From Gimesia alba (GTDB taxonomy: Bacteria; Planctomycetota; Planctomycetia; Planctomycetales; Planctomycetaceae), in contig NZ_CP036269.1 in assembly GCF_007744675.1 (NCBI RefSeq), forward strand, positions 5,621,546 through 5,685,545: a DNA stretch of 64,000 nucleotides, read 5' to 3'. The notes under the pieces were generated by a model. The model was not told where the DNA came from. It ran no database searches and worked only from the letters and a program-made list of their open reading frames with translations. Of this stretch, positions 25,101-33,323 are shown in pieces; the stretch's first letter is position 1; every line of letters starts with the position of its first letter. Made by a program: the position numbers and the translations under genes.

Positions 25101-25490
25101 GAATGGGTTCGGCTCTGCTTCATAAGCGTCTAAGAGTGCAATCAGCACATGACCGGTATGCAGAGCCGTATCTGCAAACCGTGATCCATATCCCCAGGGC
25201 ATTGGTTTTTCAGCTTTCACATCGGCTGGTGTCGACCAACTCTTTTTTGTTGACATCCGCGCCCCATAAAGGGCATATGTCTCAGGATGTTGGAAGTCAG
25301 CAAAGTAGTCTTTCGCCAGTGAGAAAACTTGTTCATTCAGCTCCTGTTCAGAAAAAGGAAATGCACTTGGATTTGATATATTTGCAGCTGCAGCAAAGGC
25401 ACCAGGAAGCACAGAAACCATGAAGCAAAAAACGATGACACCGCTGACACAAGAGCAATACCACCGTTGAACAATCAGGAAAAACACCAT
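22119..25490 (-). CDS. Exported alpha/alpha-toroid plus LVIVD beta-propeller protein
   Basis: 1123 aa with a signal peptide (to about residue 33). Residues ~45-460 read as an alpha/alpha-barrel of the six-hairpin type (YALYGARMSTKK..., GLVPRGPHPDDKSAYYDDSSMDQHTTYIISLARY, QHVSILLPSVYALYQGTG). From ~480 to the end there are many LVIVD-type repeats of about 45 residues, recognisable by 'LRILDISEPTKPKVVGKI', 'AFIIDVKDPSNPRLLAHYD', 'VELVDVSNPEKPLHLSI', 'LLILDVRNTADLR', which form one or two beta-propellers. Likely a surface or periplasmic binding or carbohydrate-acting protein. Catalytic residues cannot be assigned. Confidence 0.75.
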   Translation of the reverse strand: MVFFLIVQRWYCSCVSGVIVFCFMVSVLPGAFAAAANISNPSAFPFSEQELNEQVFSLAKDYFADFQHPETYALYGARMSTKKSWSTPADVKAEKPMPWGYGSRFADTALHTGHVLIALLDAYEAEPNPFLKKQIKRCFQALKMIGSLPETHPKEGKPALVGLVPRGPHPDDKSAYYDDSSMDQHTTYIISLARYSLSSLASQDEKKWISQSLEKVGRRLEKNGWSIKRADGVTQAHVGFAWTGYNSQHVSILLPSVYALYQGTGNQHWLDLYHQFLADRDGLRWQKMHVGPHIKINGHPIYANQGAFRVNALFHFETDADKKAILHRLLEHIAKIQMERSFPGEMYRKFHTEEQWQKLQQKWDWKEPELKGSELAWKLYQPAMLDDQALAVLAHVRFPLTGYHMVMMSENPELIHTHLPEIWKMLNSIDLKKISAGETNYLFTVVGLHAYAFYYNQQKKLNQHKPQISKRKPTAVTKLPIVTNAGIGSTIDVTIDKHIAYAIGKGALRILDISEPTKPKVVGKISKLGNTRQIAVKDGIAYVGSREDGAFIIDVKDPSNPRLLAHYDSVEFATGVEVSGNILFLALRHYGVELVDVSNPEKPLHLSIVRTGEAQSISVRNQFVYAGVWATSEVVVIDISNPRQPQITEKVKLDGFGDGLDVKGKYLYAATGHHSHEKHRQPGDPGYGRGHGLEIFDLTDPARPKFLSRVKFPPFYDRGNDMWGVTVVGDHAFVADTHNGMFLVDVSDKKSPTVLARTLLPHVKGRELRSHVGSLALTKDYIYVAGGWSDLHIVAAPGIARVPQRDPNVPPSIPPLNRSSESNRYRLYQTDGQIHAVDFAGDLAIVACGNGGIEVLQVFPSFKRLAKYTTGGFATDVYVQGTRIYVAEGVAGLGIYQLTKDHQLEEIGRYLPRRGTIKQVEVPGKGQFALIQNGANTLLILDVRNTADLRLILKENRYGLLYGDQIMRGLVEDRYAAAFWHVSGTYWYDLQNDSNQVPKYSGNNHPERFGAANGLIAVGKQTLVTTRGGYVLLDRTEQRPFKELTRYQLGKRREHLGKPTIFNDRLYTADRASGLITIADISNLTKPVLIEQFHTIGNPGRICIQNQKMIIPDGPHGLMVFDQ

Positions 25491-25968
25491 TCTTGCAAAC
25501 CTCTATTCTGAATCCACAGTTAAAAAGTTCAATGTATGTGCGTGTGTGCAAATGAACTTCAACATTACCAGATAGTGAAACCAGAATCCAGAAGTGACAA
25601 CGCAAAAAAAGTGATTACACTTACTCACTTTTTACTTTCGATTAGCACCTCTAATCGCTAAACAAAGTTCAGAAAACTCCGCTCTTCAGTTTTAAGAGAA
25701 ATTGATGTTGTTCCTGAAATAGAAGATCAATGATCTGACTTTTCTATACTCAACTATTTGGAGAGCAACTTCTTGTTTGGCAGCACTAGAAATGCGAAGC
25801 CCTCAACAAAGAAATCACGGTCCAAAAAACAACGAAATCTAATATTTGAAGTTCGGTGACTTAAAGATTCCGAGTAATTATGACAATTTCATAATTTGGA
25901 TTTAGAGTCTAAGCGATCTTGGCTAGCTAGCTGTGACTGGAGTTAGCTTGCTCGTTCTCATGTTCTCG
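25491..25968. other. Intergenic region, nothing recognised
   Basis: About 480 bp between two minus-strand genes, AT-rich, with no convincing frame, repeat or hairpin. It should contain the promoter of the 22119-25490 gene. Confidence 0.4.
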
Positions 25969-26919
25969 TCACTCGGGCACAACCGGCGAAACAAAGTCAG
26001 ATGGTTTGAACGTCAACACGGAGCATTTGACTTTTTCCAGCATACGCTCGGCGGTATTGCCGATGAAGAAGCCGCTGATGCCGGAACGGGCCAATGTGCC
26101 CATCGCCAGCAGGTTGACTTTGTGTTCTTCGATGAATGCGGGAATGGCGACGTCGGGAGAACCTTCCAGCACATGCACCTGCACGCCGTAGGAGAGCGTG
26201 CGGTAGTCGGTCTGTGCCAGTTGTTCGTTGAGTTCGTTCTTGACCTCTTCCATGATATCCTCGGCACATTTTTTGAGCGTCTCTTCCCCGACTCCCAGAC
26301 CTTTGAGTCGCTGATCGAGTTGGGTATCGATGGCGTGTACCAGATGAATTTTCATGTCGGCAACCTGAGCCGCTGAAACGATAAAATGCAGAATATCGCT
26401 GCTGACTTCGCTCATATCGCTGGCAACGACAATTTCGGGAACGTCCGGTTCTTCATCTTTCTTAACGGCATAGACGGGACACGGGCATTGGCGGAAGAGG
26501 TTCATGACCGTACCGCCAAACAAGCGACCGGTAAAGCCGTGCGGTCGCGTACCCACCAGCACCATATCGTGCTTATTTTTGATGACTTCGAGAACAATTT
26601 CGCGCCACGGTGAGCCGATGGCTACCTTAGACGTACTTTCGACGCCCCGTTCTTTTGCCTGTTCGATTAGACTGCTCATCACTTTGTGGGCTTCATCTTC
26701 CACATTATTTGTCAGATGCAGCCGATCTTCTTCCAGCAGATGTTTGGTATGTGCCGAGAGATCAATGGCAGCAAAAAATTCCAATCTCGCATTAAAGAGG
26801 CCCGCCAGCCAGATTGCACGTTCGACAGCTTCCTTAGTCTGTTCGTTCAAATCGGCGGCAACCAGTCGGTCTGCGTGGGTCAAATCTACGCCAACTAAAA
26901 TGGAATCGAGGCTTTGCAT
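25969..26919 (-). CDS. Tandem-domain universal stress protein (UspA family)
   Basis: 316 aa with two Usp domains (residues ~1-152 and ~158-310). Domain 1 has 'ILVGVDLTHADRL', 'DMVLVGTRPHGFTGRLFGGTVMNLFRQCPCPVYAVK'; domain 2 has 'PEIVVASDMSEVS' and 'NLLAMGTLARSGISGFFIGNTAERMLEKVKCSVLTFKP'. The second matches the ATP-binding pattern G-2x-G-9x-G(S/T/N), suggesting nucleotide binding. Cytoplasmic protein of stress or energy adaptation. Start ATG at 26919, monocistronic by spacing. Confidence 0.9.
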   Translation of the reverse strand: MQSLDSILVGVDLTHADRLVAADLNEQTKEAVERAIWLAGLFNARLEFFAAIDLSAHTKHLLEEDRLHLTNNVEDEAHKVMSSLIEQAKERGVESTSKVAIGSPWREIVLEVIKNKHDMVLVGTRPHGFTGRLFGGTVMNLFRQCPCPVYAVKKDEEPDVPEIVVASDMSEVSSDILHFIVSAAQVADMKIHLVHAIDTQLDQRLKGLGVGEETLKKCAEDIMEEVKNELNEQLAQTDYRTLSYGVQVHVLEGSPDVAIPAFIEEHKVNLLAMGTLARSGISGFFIGNTAERMLEKVKCSVLTFKPSDFVSPVVPE

Positions 26920-27146
26920 GGGTCTACTCTCTTCTAAGTGATTTCAGCAAGATTCAGGCTTCAATCTTCTATTATGACAAATGTAAGAGTCAGTTCCTAG
27001 ACTCTATCCAGAGTTAATATCGCATCTTCAGAGCAATTTGGATCGAGTATACTATCATGAATGACACTCTGAATAAACGGGAGTCGCTTTTATCGAATTC
27101 GGAATGGAAAAACGAGTTATACCGACACTCGTTGTTGAATTGCAAT

Positions 27147-28115
27147 TTACTGTTTTGGCTTTTGCATCAATAAGATAAATTCGTGAACCTTATTGACCCG
27201 AAAAACCGAAGGAAACCCGAGAGGCCTGAGATTGTTATATTCGGACTGACGGTTCCAGATAATCAAATCATCATAAATATAGCCTATCTGCTGGAGTCGG
27301 GCGGCTAAATCGCTGTGAAATGGGAAAAATTGGCTTTTCTTTCGTAAATCCATGACGATTACACAGCAGTAGCCCCCCGGACGCAGCGCTTCCAGGACCT
27401 GTCCGAAGACCTCTGTCAACTCGGTCAAGAACTCTTCATAGTCTTCGACAACGCCGAGATCCTGCTCGTGATTTCCATAATGACGAACTGCTTTATGGTC
27501 AGCTGAACGGCGCTGATTCAGCACGTTCCAGTAAGGGGGCGAAGTAATACACAAATCAATGCTGCCCGGCGCGACATGCTCCGCAAGGCTCATTGCCGAA
27601 CCATGAATCACGCGCGATTTGATTTCGGCCTGATCCGAGTCAGATGCTGCCTGTTCTGACTTATGGCTGGCTACGTCTAGAATTCTCTGACGGGCCAGCG
27701 CCGCATATTCTTCTGAGAGTTCCATGCCGATGCCGGTCTTTCCCATTTTTTCCGCAGTCACAATCGTGCTGCCGGAACCGGCAAAAGGATCGAGAATCGT
27801 TTCTCCCTTGAGCGGCAGAAAGGTTTCAATCAAACGTTCCACGAGCATTTCAGGAAAGATCGCCGGATGCTTGAGCCGGACTTCTTCGGTCGACTTGCGG
27901 AGATCACTCCAGACACTGATCGAATTCTGAATCCAGCGTTTGCCATCGAGCGCATTGTAGGGCTCGGGCATTTTTCGCGTTCGTTTTTTCTTCGCCGGTG
28001 ATTCTTCAGAAGTCGACACGCGTCTGAAAGCCTCCTGCTGGAAAACTGAGATTTGCTCTCTTGAAATGAATTCTCTCTTCAACTGAGTTCTGAAGCGGTA
28101 ACCATCCTGCTCCAC
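27147..28115 (-). CDS. Orphan DNA methyltransferase (N6-adenine or N4-cytosine)
   Basis: 322 aa. Motif order is X (HPAIFPEMLVERLIETFLP), I (LDPFAGSGSTI), then IV (ITSPPYWNVL) and the later 'LRPGGYCCVIVMDLR' strand. SPPY as catalytic motif fits amino-methyltransferases acting on adenine N6 or cytosine N4; the X-I-IV order indicates an alpha or gamma class rather than the beta class common for this domain. The N-terminal 90 residues are basic and may bind DNA. There is no restriction endonuclease next to it, so it is probably a stand-alone regulatory or housekeeping methylase. Confidence 0.85.
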   Translation of the reverse strand: MEQDGYRFRTQLKREFISREQISVFQQEAFRRVSTSEESPAKKKRTRKMPEPYNALDGKRWIQNSISVWSDLRKSTEEVRLKHPAIFPEMLVERLIETFLPLKGETILDPFAGSGSTIVTAEKMGKTGIGMELSEEYAALARQRILDVASHKSEQAASDSDQAEIKSRVIHGSAMSLAEHVAPGSIDLCITSPPYWNVLNQRRSADHKAVRHYGNHEQDLGVVEDYEEFLTELTEVFGQVLEALRPGGYCCVIVMDLRKKSQFFPFHSDLAARLQQIGYIYDDLIIWNRQSEYNNLRPLGFPSVFRVNKVHEFILLMQKPKQ

Positions 28116-28181
28116 TTTAGAGTGACTATTCTACTTAAGAATTTGAATTTGGATACCTTTTTTTACTCTTATCGTGCGGAT

Positions 28182-31100
28182 TCACTTGAGACCTTGCAAA
28201 TAAGCATATAAATCGGCCAGATCCTCTGGCTTGAGATCTTTGAGCAGTCCCTGGGGCATCAATGAAGTGCTCTTTTTGTTTTCGAAATCGATTTCATCCG
28301 CTTCGATGCGTGTTGTCTGATTATTGGAATTGCGTAGCGTCAGACCATCTACCGAACGGTAGACTACGAGACCGGTATAAACTTTGCCGTCCACAGTGCC
28401 CACAACCGTCGTCTGATAGCGAGGCGAGACATCACGGTTGGGTGCGACGATCGCGGTAAACAGATCGTTGCGGGAAAATCGTTTGGCAACCCCGGCTAAA
28501 GCGGGTCCTAACGCGCTGCGGTTGCCATGACATTGCACACAGGCCCGTTTCCGGAACAAGGCTTCTCCCCGTTCGCTGTCGCCTTCGTCCCAGTTCACAG
28601 TTTCCAGCAGCGCGAAGAATTTCTCAGTCTCCGGTCCGCTCTGTTTTAAGAGTGCCGTATACACTTCGGGGTATTGTTTCGCAATCCAGTCTTCCCAGGT
28701 TTGAATCAAGGCCCGTCGCTTTTGAGAATCATCAACGTCCGCGGCCAACCCCAATTGTTGCCCCGTCCACTTCTGTAACAGAGTGACAATACGGGCCTGA
28801 AGTTTCTGTTCTCGTTTATCGCTGCCCAGACGTCTTAATGCTGCAAACAGTCGGACTGTTTCTTCAGGTTTGGTAGCGGGCATCAGTTTTTCCAGCGCCG
28901 CGATGCTGGATTCCAGCATTTCAATTTGCGACGATTCCAGGCCTGCAATGAACTTATCCCGATCCTGTTCTTCAGGAGACGCCGCTAAGACAGCCAGCAC
29001 GGCGGCCTGCAGGGCATAATCTTCATAGAGGTCACGAATCATCTCGCGATGCGTGGGGTCCTTTGATTCGCCGAAGACGAAGACCACATCGCTGTTCCAG
29101 AGAAAGTCCGGATCGGCTTTGATTTTCTTGTCAAAGGCTTCAATCGCGGTTCCCAGAAATTGCGGTGGCAACTGACTGAGGAACAACACATGTCCCGGCA
29201 GGCCGAAGCCCGGCTGTTCGACAATCTGCCGAGGCAGGTCGGCGTCGATTTTGACGAGCTGTGCATAGAGTTCCTTAAAACGGTCATCCCAGTTTGTATC
29301 CTGCGGCAGCTTGAGGCGGAGTAACTTTTCATCAATCTGGACCAGCGCATTGGCAATTTTCTTCGACTGCGCCCGGCTACGATCGCTGGGAATCCGAGCG
29401 GCAACAATCAAATAATGAATGTCGGTGACCGGGTCGGACTCTTCGGTAATGCGGCTCAGAATCTGATCGAGCAGTTTCGGATTATAAGGGGCAAGCATGG
29501 ACAGCACGCGGGCCAGTTCATAATCGAGTACTTCATGACTGCTGGGAAACGCTTCCATCAGACGAATGCGAATCGGATCGAGGTGGCGTTCATGTTCGGA
29601 CAGATCAACACCGTTCGCATAGCCATCAAAGACAGCCGCCATTTTAGTTGGCGGCCCCAGATCGCCGAGCCCTAACTGAATCAATCGCAGCGCATCCAGC
29701 CGCAGGTCGGTTTGATAGTCGCCTTCAAACACAGTGATACCAGTTCGCACCGCGAGAGGCACCACGCCCCCCTGCTTGAGGATCGTAGCATACGCGAGTG
29801 TCATCAGCGCAGCACCTTCGGAACTGGTGACCTTTTCAGAAAGGTCCTTGAAATTGTCTTCGCTCAGTCGCGCGGCGACACGGGCCGCAGACTGTCTGAC
29901 ATAACGCTCTTGCGCGCCCAATGTTTTCTGTAAACCGGTCAGGCATTGGCTTTGATCGATCTGATCTCCTAACTGGAGTAATGACTGCAAGGCAAATCGA
30001 GTCACCAGCGGCGATTCATCTTTGAGCAGGGCATTCAACCATTCTGCTTTCTGCTTGGGTTGATCCTGATAGCCCAACGACCATGCCAGTCGCGCGCGGA
30101 CGGCCTCTGATGGATCGAGCAGCAGTTGTTCGGCGATGCGATCGGGAAATCCTTCCAGAAGCTCTGTGACGATTTCGATGGCCCGGATGCGTTGTGTTTC
30201 GGGACGATTTTTATCAAGGGCAGCCCGGTAAAAGGCTTCGACGGGTAGAGTTTTCACTAAAGGCAGCCATGTTTCACGGGACCAGCTACTGAGCGGTTGC
30301 GGTGCGGAAAGACAAGAGTCGAGCGTTTGTGCCGCTTCGATATCCGACTCCTCACTTGCTGCAGCTTCATCTGAATTCAAAATCGGCTTCTGTGCTTCTA
30401 CCGGTCCTGTGTACTCGATACGAAACACACTGCCGCGTGTCCCTCGACCGCCGACACTGACATACAGACAACCATCCGGGCCGACTTCGAGATCAGTGGG
30501 AGCAAAGCCGAACTGCCCGACTCCGGTGATGAAGTCAATCGGTTCACTGGCATAAGTGCCTTCAAAATTTTCGAGCGGAATTGCATGCACGCGACCGAAG
30601 GTCCAGTCGGCAACGAACAGGGCTCCCTGATAAGGAGCTGGGAATCTGATATGTTGATACGCGGTCACCCCGGTAGGAGAGCCACGATGAAAGGCGGCGA
30701 CCGCGGGCGGCATATCAAAAAATGTATCGGGGCGCTTCCAGCTACGACTCCGCCAGCCGGCATTCGAGCCGGGCAACACATGAAACACGCGCGTCGGTCG
30801 ATACCAGGGGAGTGAAATATCGCGTTCGCCGTCACTGTCGTAGGTGAAGACATCTCCGTTGGGCGAAAAAGAAAAATCGTAGGCGTTGCGAAATCCGTCG
30901 GCGATGACTTCGCCTTCCGTAAGATCGGGACTGAGCCGCATGAGTGTGCCCGCGTACGGTTTTTTGACGGGCGAGGTTTTGCGGGTGATATATTTTTCAT
31001 TAATGCCGGCGGTGTTTCCCAGCAGCAGATACCACCAGCCATCGGGGCCGCGTTGAATGGAGTGCGTATTGTGCTCGCCCCCCGTTTTGGTTCGCAAAAA

Positions 31101-31523
31101 GATATCCGGCTTGCCATCGGAACGATCATCGGCGTTTTGATCGCGGTAGCGAATCAGGCCGGCATCTCCGGTGCAGAGTAAATCGCGACCGAGAAAGTAC
31201 ATGCCTTGTGCACCGGTGGCGGGTCCATCGGCATATTGCTGGAACGATTCCGCGACGCCATCTCCGTCGGCATCGATCAGAATCCGCACATAACCGGGGC
31301 CAGATACCACAACGCGCCCCTGGGAATCAATGGTCATGGAATAGATGTCGTGTGCCAGATCATCATCGGCATACAGGGTCGCGCGAAAGCCCTCGGGGAC
31401 CTTAAGGCCGTCAAATTCTTCAGCCGCTGAGACGGAGGAAGTAATGAAGCCGGCGAAGCAGAGAAAACAGAACAGCGTCCAGCAAAGACGATTCTCACGG
31501 GATGGATGATTGAAACGAAGCAT
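28182..31523 (-). CDS. PVC-type membrane-bound dehydrogenase with HEAT repeats and heme c tail
   Basis: 1113 aa with a signal peptide. Residues ~40-375 form the beta-propeller dehydrogenase domain characteristic of Planctomycetes-Verrucomicrobia (FDGLKVPEGFRATLYADDDLAHDIYSM..., GEHNTHSIQRGPDGWWYLLLGN, GSNAGWRSRSWKRPDTFFD, SVGGRGTRGSVFRIEYTG). A HEAT-repeat region (~420-900) follows. The C-terminal ~130 residues are the PVC heme-binding domain with the CVQCH heme c motif and 'GPALAGVAKRFSRNDLFTAIVAPNRDVSPRY'. Likely an exported oxidoreductase of unknown substrate that passes electrons through its own cytochrome. Confidence 0.92.
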   Translation of the reverse strand: MLRFNHPSRENRLCWTLFCFLCFAGFITSSVSAAEEFDGLKVPEGFRATLYADDDLAHDIYSMTIDSQGRVVVSGPGYVRILIDADGDGVAESFQQYADGPATGAQGMYFLGRDLLCTGDAGLIRYRDQNADDRSDGKPDIFLRTKTGGEHNTHSIQRGPDGWWYLLLGNTAGINEKYITRKTSPVKKPYAGTLMRLSPDLTEGEVIADGFRNAYDFSFSPNGDVFTYDSDGERDISLPWYRPTRVFHVLPGSNAGWRSRSWKRPDTFFDMPPAVAAFHRGSPTGVTAYQHIRFPAPYQGALFVADWTFGRVHAIPLENFEGTYASEPIDFITGVGQFGFAPTDLEVGPDGCLYVSVGGRGTRGSVFRIEYTGPVEAQKPILNSDEAAASEESDIEAAQTLDSCLSAPQPLSSWSRETWLPLVKTLPVEAFYRAALDKNRPETQRIRAIEIVTELLEGFPDRIAEQLLLDPSEAVRARLAWSLGYQDQPKQKAEWLNALLKDESPLVTRFALQSLLQLGDQIDQSQCLTGLQKTLGAQERYVRQSAARVAARLSEDNFKDLSEKVTSSEGAALMTLAYATILKQGGVVPLAVRTGITVFEGDYQTDLRLDALRLIQLGLGDLGPPTKMAAVFDGYANGVDLSEHERHLDPIRIRLMEAFPSSHEVLDYELARVLSMLAPYNPKLLDQILSRITEESDPVTDIHYLIVAARIPSDRSRAQSKKIANALVQIDEKLLRLKLPQDTNWDDRFKELYAQLVKIDADLPRQIVEQPGFGLPGHVLFLSQLPPQFLGTAIEAFDKKIKADPDFLWNSDVVFVFGESKDPTHREMIRDLYEDYALQAAVLAVLAASPEEQDRDKFIAGLESSQIEMLESSIAALEKLMPATKPEETVRLFAALRRLGSDKREQKLQARIVTLLQKWTGQQLGLAADVDDSQKRRALIQTWEDWIAKQYPEVYTALLKQSGPETEKFFALLETVNWDEGDSERGEALFRKRACVQCHGNRSALGPALAGVAKRFSRNDLFTAIVAPNRDVSPRYQTTVVGTVDGKVYTGLVVYRSVDGLTLRNSNNQTTRIEADEIDFENKKSTSLMPQGLLKDLKPEDLADLYAYLQGLK

Positions 31524-31686
31524 TGTACCTCAAGCTGGTTAAACCCTGATGAAAAACCCGATCACCGTATCTAAACGCACGCATGTCGGGGCAGCCCGTG
31601 TTTCTATCATAGTGGCTGATGAGGGTTTAAGGCAATGCCCGCTTCTTGGACTGGAAAAGATTGTCGGCGGCGGTCAGAAGGGCCTT

Positions 31687-33036
31687 TTATTGCTGTTTTT
31701 CAGGCTGTTTCCAGAATTCCGGCAGGTCAGGCAGTGTTTCCGCGACGATTTGTTGAATCGCCCGCCGTTCAGAAACGGGAAACTCTGCCGGGGTGACATC
31801 CCAGGCCTGTTCCAGCTCCGCGTCAGTCGCATTGAGAAAAGCGTAGATCTCTCGCAGAATCCGCAGCCGGGCGGCAGCCGGCATCTTGTTGAAGCTGTCT
31901 GTATAAATCAGGTAGCTCAGACGATGGCGAAACAGTCTGGTTTTGAGATCGAAGTCTTTCAGCGAACGCCCCTGGGCATCGCGTTTGCCCTGTTTTTCAA
32001 ACCACGTCTGATAATCGGTGGTTCCTTTCAGAGGACCTGTCAATTCTGCTTCATCCAGAAACAGCAGGTATCGCAATAACCGATCTTCCACGTCGGATTT
32101 GAGCCCCAGCTGCTGCTCCATACTGACGCGGGTGATTAAATTATGGCCGTGCACTTGATGGTCTAAAATCAGGTGCGCCACGAGATCGGAATGCGGATTT
32201 AGATATTTTGACGTATCCACGAACACATCAACAAATTCCAGATTCGAGCGAAAGGCGGGATTCTCCTTTGATTCCTCAATCACTTCCTTGCCGAACAGAT
32301 TCCCGAGATGCACCATGTCGCCGTGAGTCCCGGTGACGTACCAGCCCCCCCAGCGTTTTGCCAATGGCTTGTCATGTGAGATTTGTGAATAACCCGAGAT
32401 CGGTCGACCGTGGAGATCGGTCAGGAATGAACGGATCAATAAGCCGGGAATCCGCAGGCTGGAACTTCCCCCATGACAGGAGAGACACTGCTCTGAGCGG
32501 ACAAATTGGGGCTGAGTTGCGGCTTTGGCCTCCAGTTCATAAAAGATAGAGCCGCGCAGTGGATCAACGGACGCAAGTTCCATCGCTCGTGCACCGGGCA
32601 CCCAACCGACGTACACATCATCATTGAAATAGACGACCCGTGGATTGGTCGGCTTAATCAAACGGGGGTTGAGGGCGGTTTTGGAAAAGACCATCAACTG
32701 TGACGATTCGGGAATATTGAGCGACTTCAAAACATTGCGCAGATACCCCCATTCGGCATCATAGGCCAGTTTCTGCGTTTTCGCTTTGAGTCGCTGATTC
32801 ATGACCGAAACGGGGTCAGACAGTGCTCCCTTTCCGTATTCCACGGGTTTTAAGCCAAAGGGAATGGAGTCTTTAAAGTCAATTTCCTGGCGGGCTTCTG
32901 TCGGTTTGCGTGCGATCAGGGGTTCGTCAGCGAAAGCGGCGACGGAGATGTTGAGGATCAAGAGTGCGAGTAAATAGAACCGCTTTGACTTTGATCTGTA
33001 TCTACAATTGATCAAAATTCTTTGATGGGTTAACAT
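31687..33036 (-). CDS. Exported single-heme c protein, uncharacterised
   Basis: 449 aa from ATG 33036 (CGGAG nine bases upstream). An N-terminal hydrophobic stretch (FYLLALLILNISVAAFA) is the signal. About residue 185 carries a single heme c motif CLSCH in 'VRSEQCLSCHGGSSSLRIPGLLIRS', and upstream lies 'VYFNDDVYVGWVPGARAMELASVDP', downstream 'RWGGWYVTGTHGDMVHLGN'. The C-terminal half is helical. It is encoded just upstream of the PVC dehydrogenase gene on the same strand (about 160 bp gap), so it may be its redox partner; this is inferred from position. Confidence 0.75.
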   Translation of the reverse strand: MLTHQRILINCRYRSKSKRFYLLALLILNISVAAFADEPLIARKPTEARQEIDFKDSIPFGLKPVEYGKGALSDPVSVMNQRLKAKTQKLAYDAEWGYLRNVLKSLNIPESSQLMVFSKTALNPRLIKPTNPRVVYFNDDVYVGWVPGARAMELASVDPLRGSIFYELEAKAATQPQFVRSEQCLSCHGGSSSLRIPGLLIRSFLTDLHGRPISGYSQISHDKPLAKRWGGWYVTGTHGDMVHLGNLFGKEVIEESKENPAFRSNLEFVDVFVDTSKYLNPHSDLVAHLILDHQVHGHNLITRVSMEQQLGLKSDVEDRLLRYLLFLDEAELTGPLKGTTDYQTWFEKQGKRDAQGRSLKDFDLKTRLFRHRLSYLIYTDSFNKMPAAARLRILREIYAFLNATDAELEQAWDVTPAEFPVSERRAIQQIVAETLPDLPEFWKQPEKQQ

Positions 33037-33323
33037 TATTAAGACTCCGCGTGCCAACGAGTTCCGTCATTTAAACTGGGAGCGCGAATGGTACCAACTC
33101 CCCTAACCTGTATTACAAAGCAAATTCGGACTAAAAGATAGTAATATTGCATAAGGTTCGTAATTTGTTGTCAATGTTGACTCAAAAAACTAAAATCCGT
33201 ATGTATCAGTCAGAATTTGTGACTTACTTCACAGAAGAAAACAGCCCCGACACCGATATAATGGAATAAGTTGGCTCACGGGCCCGTTCTTCTGATTTCC
33301 GAGTCTTCTGGAAGGGTTTCATT

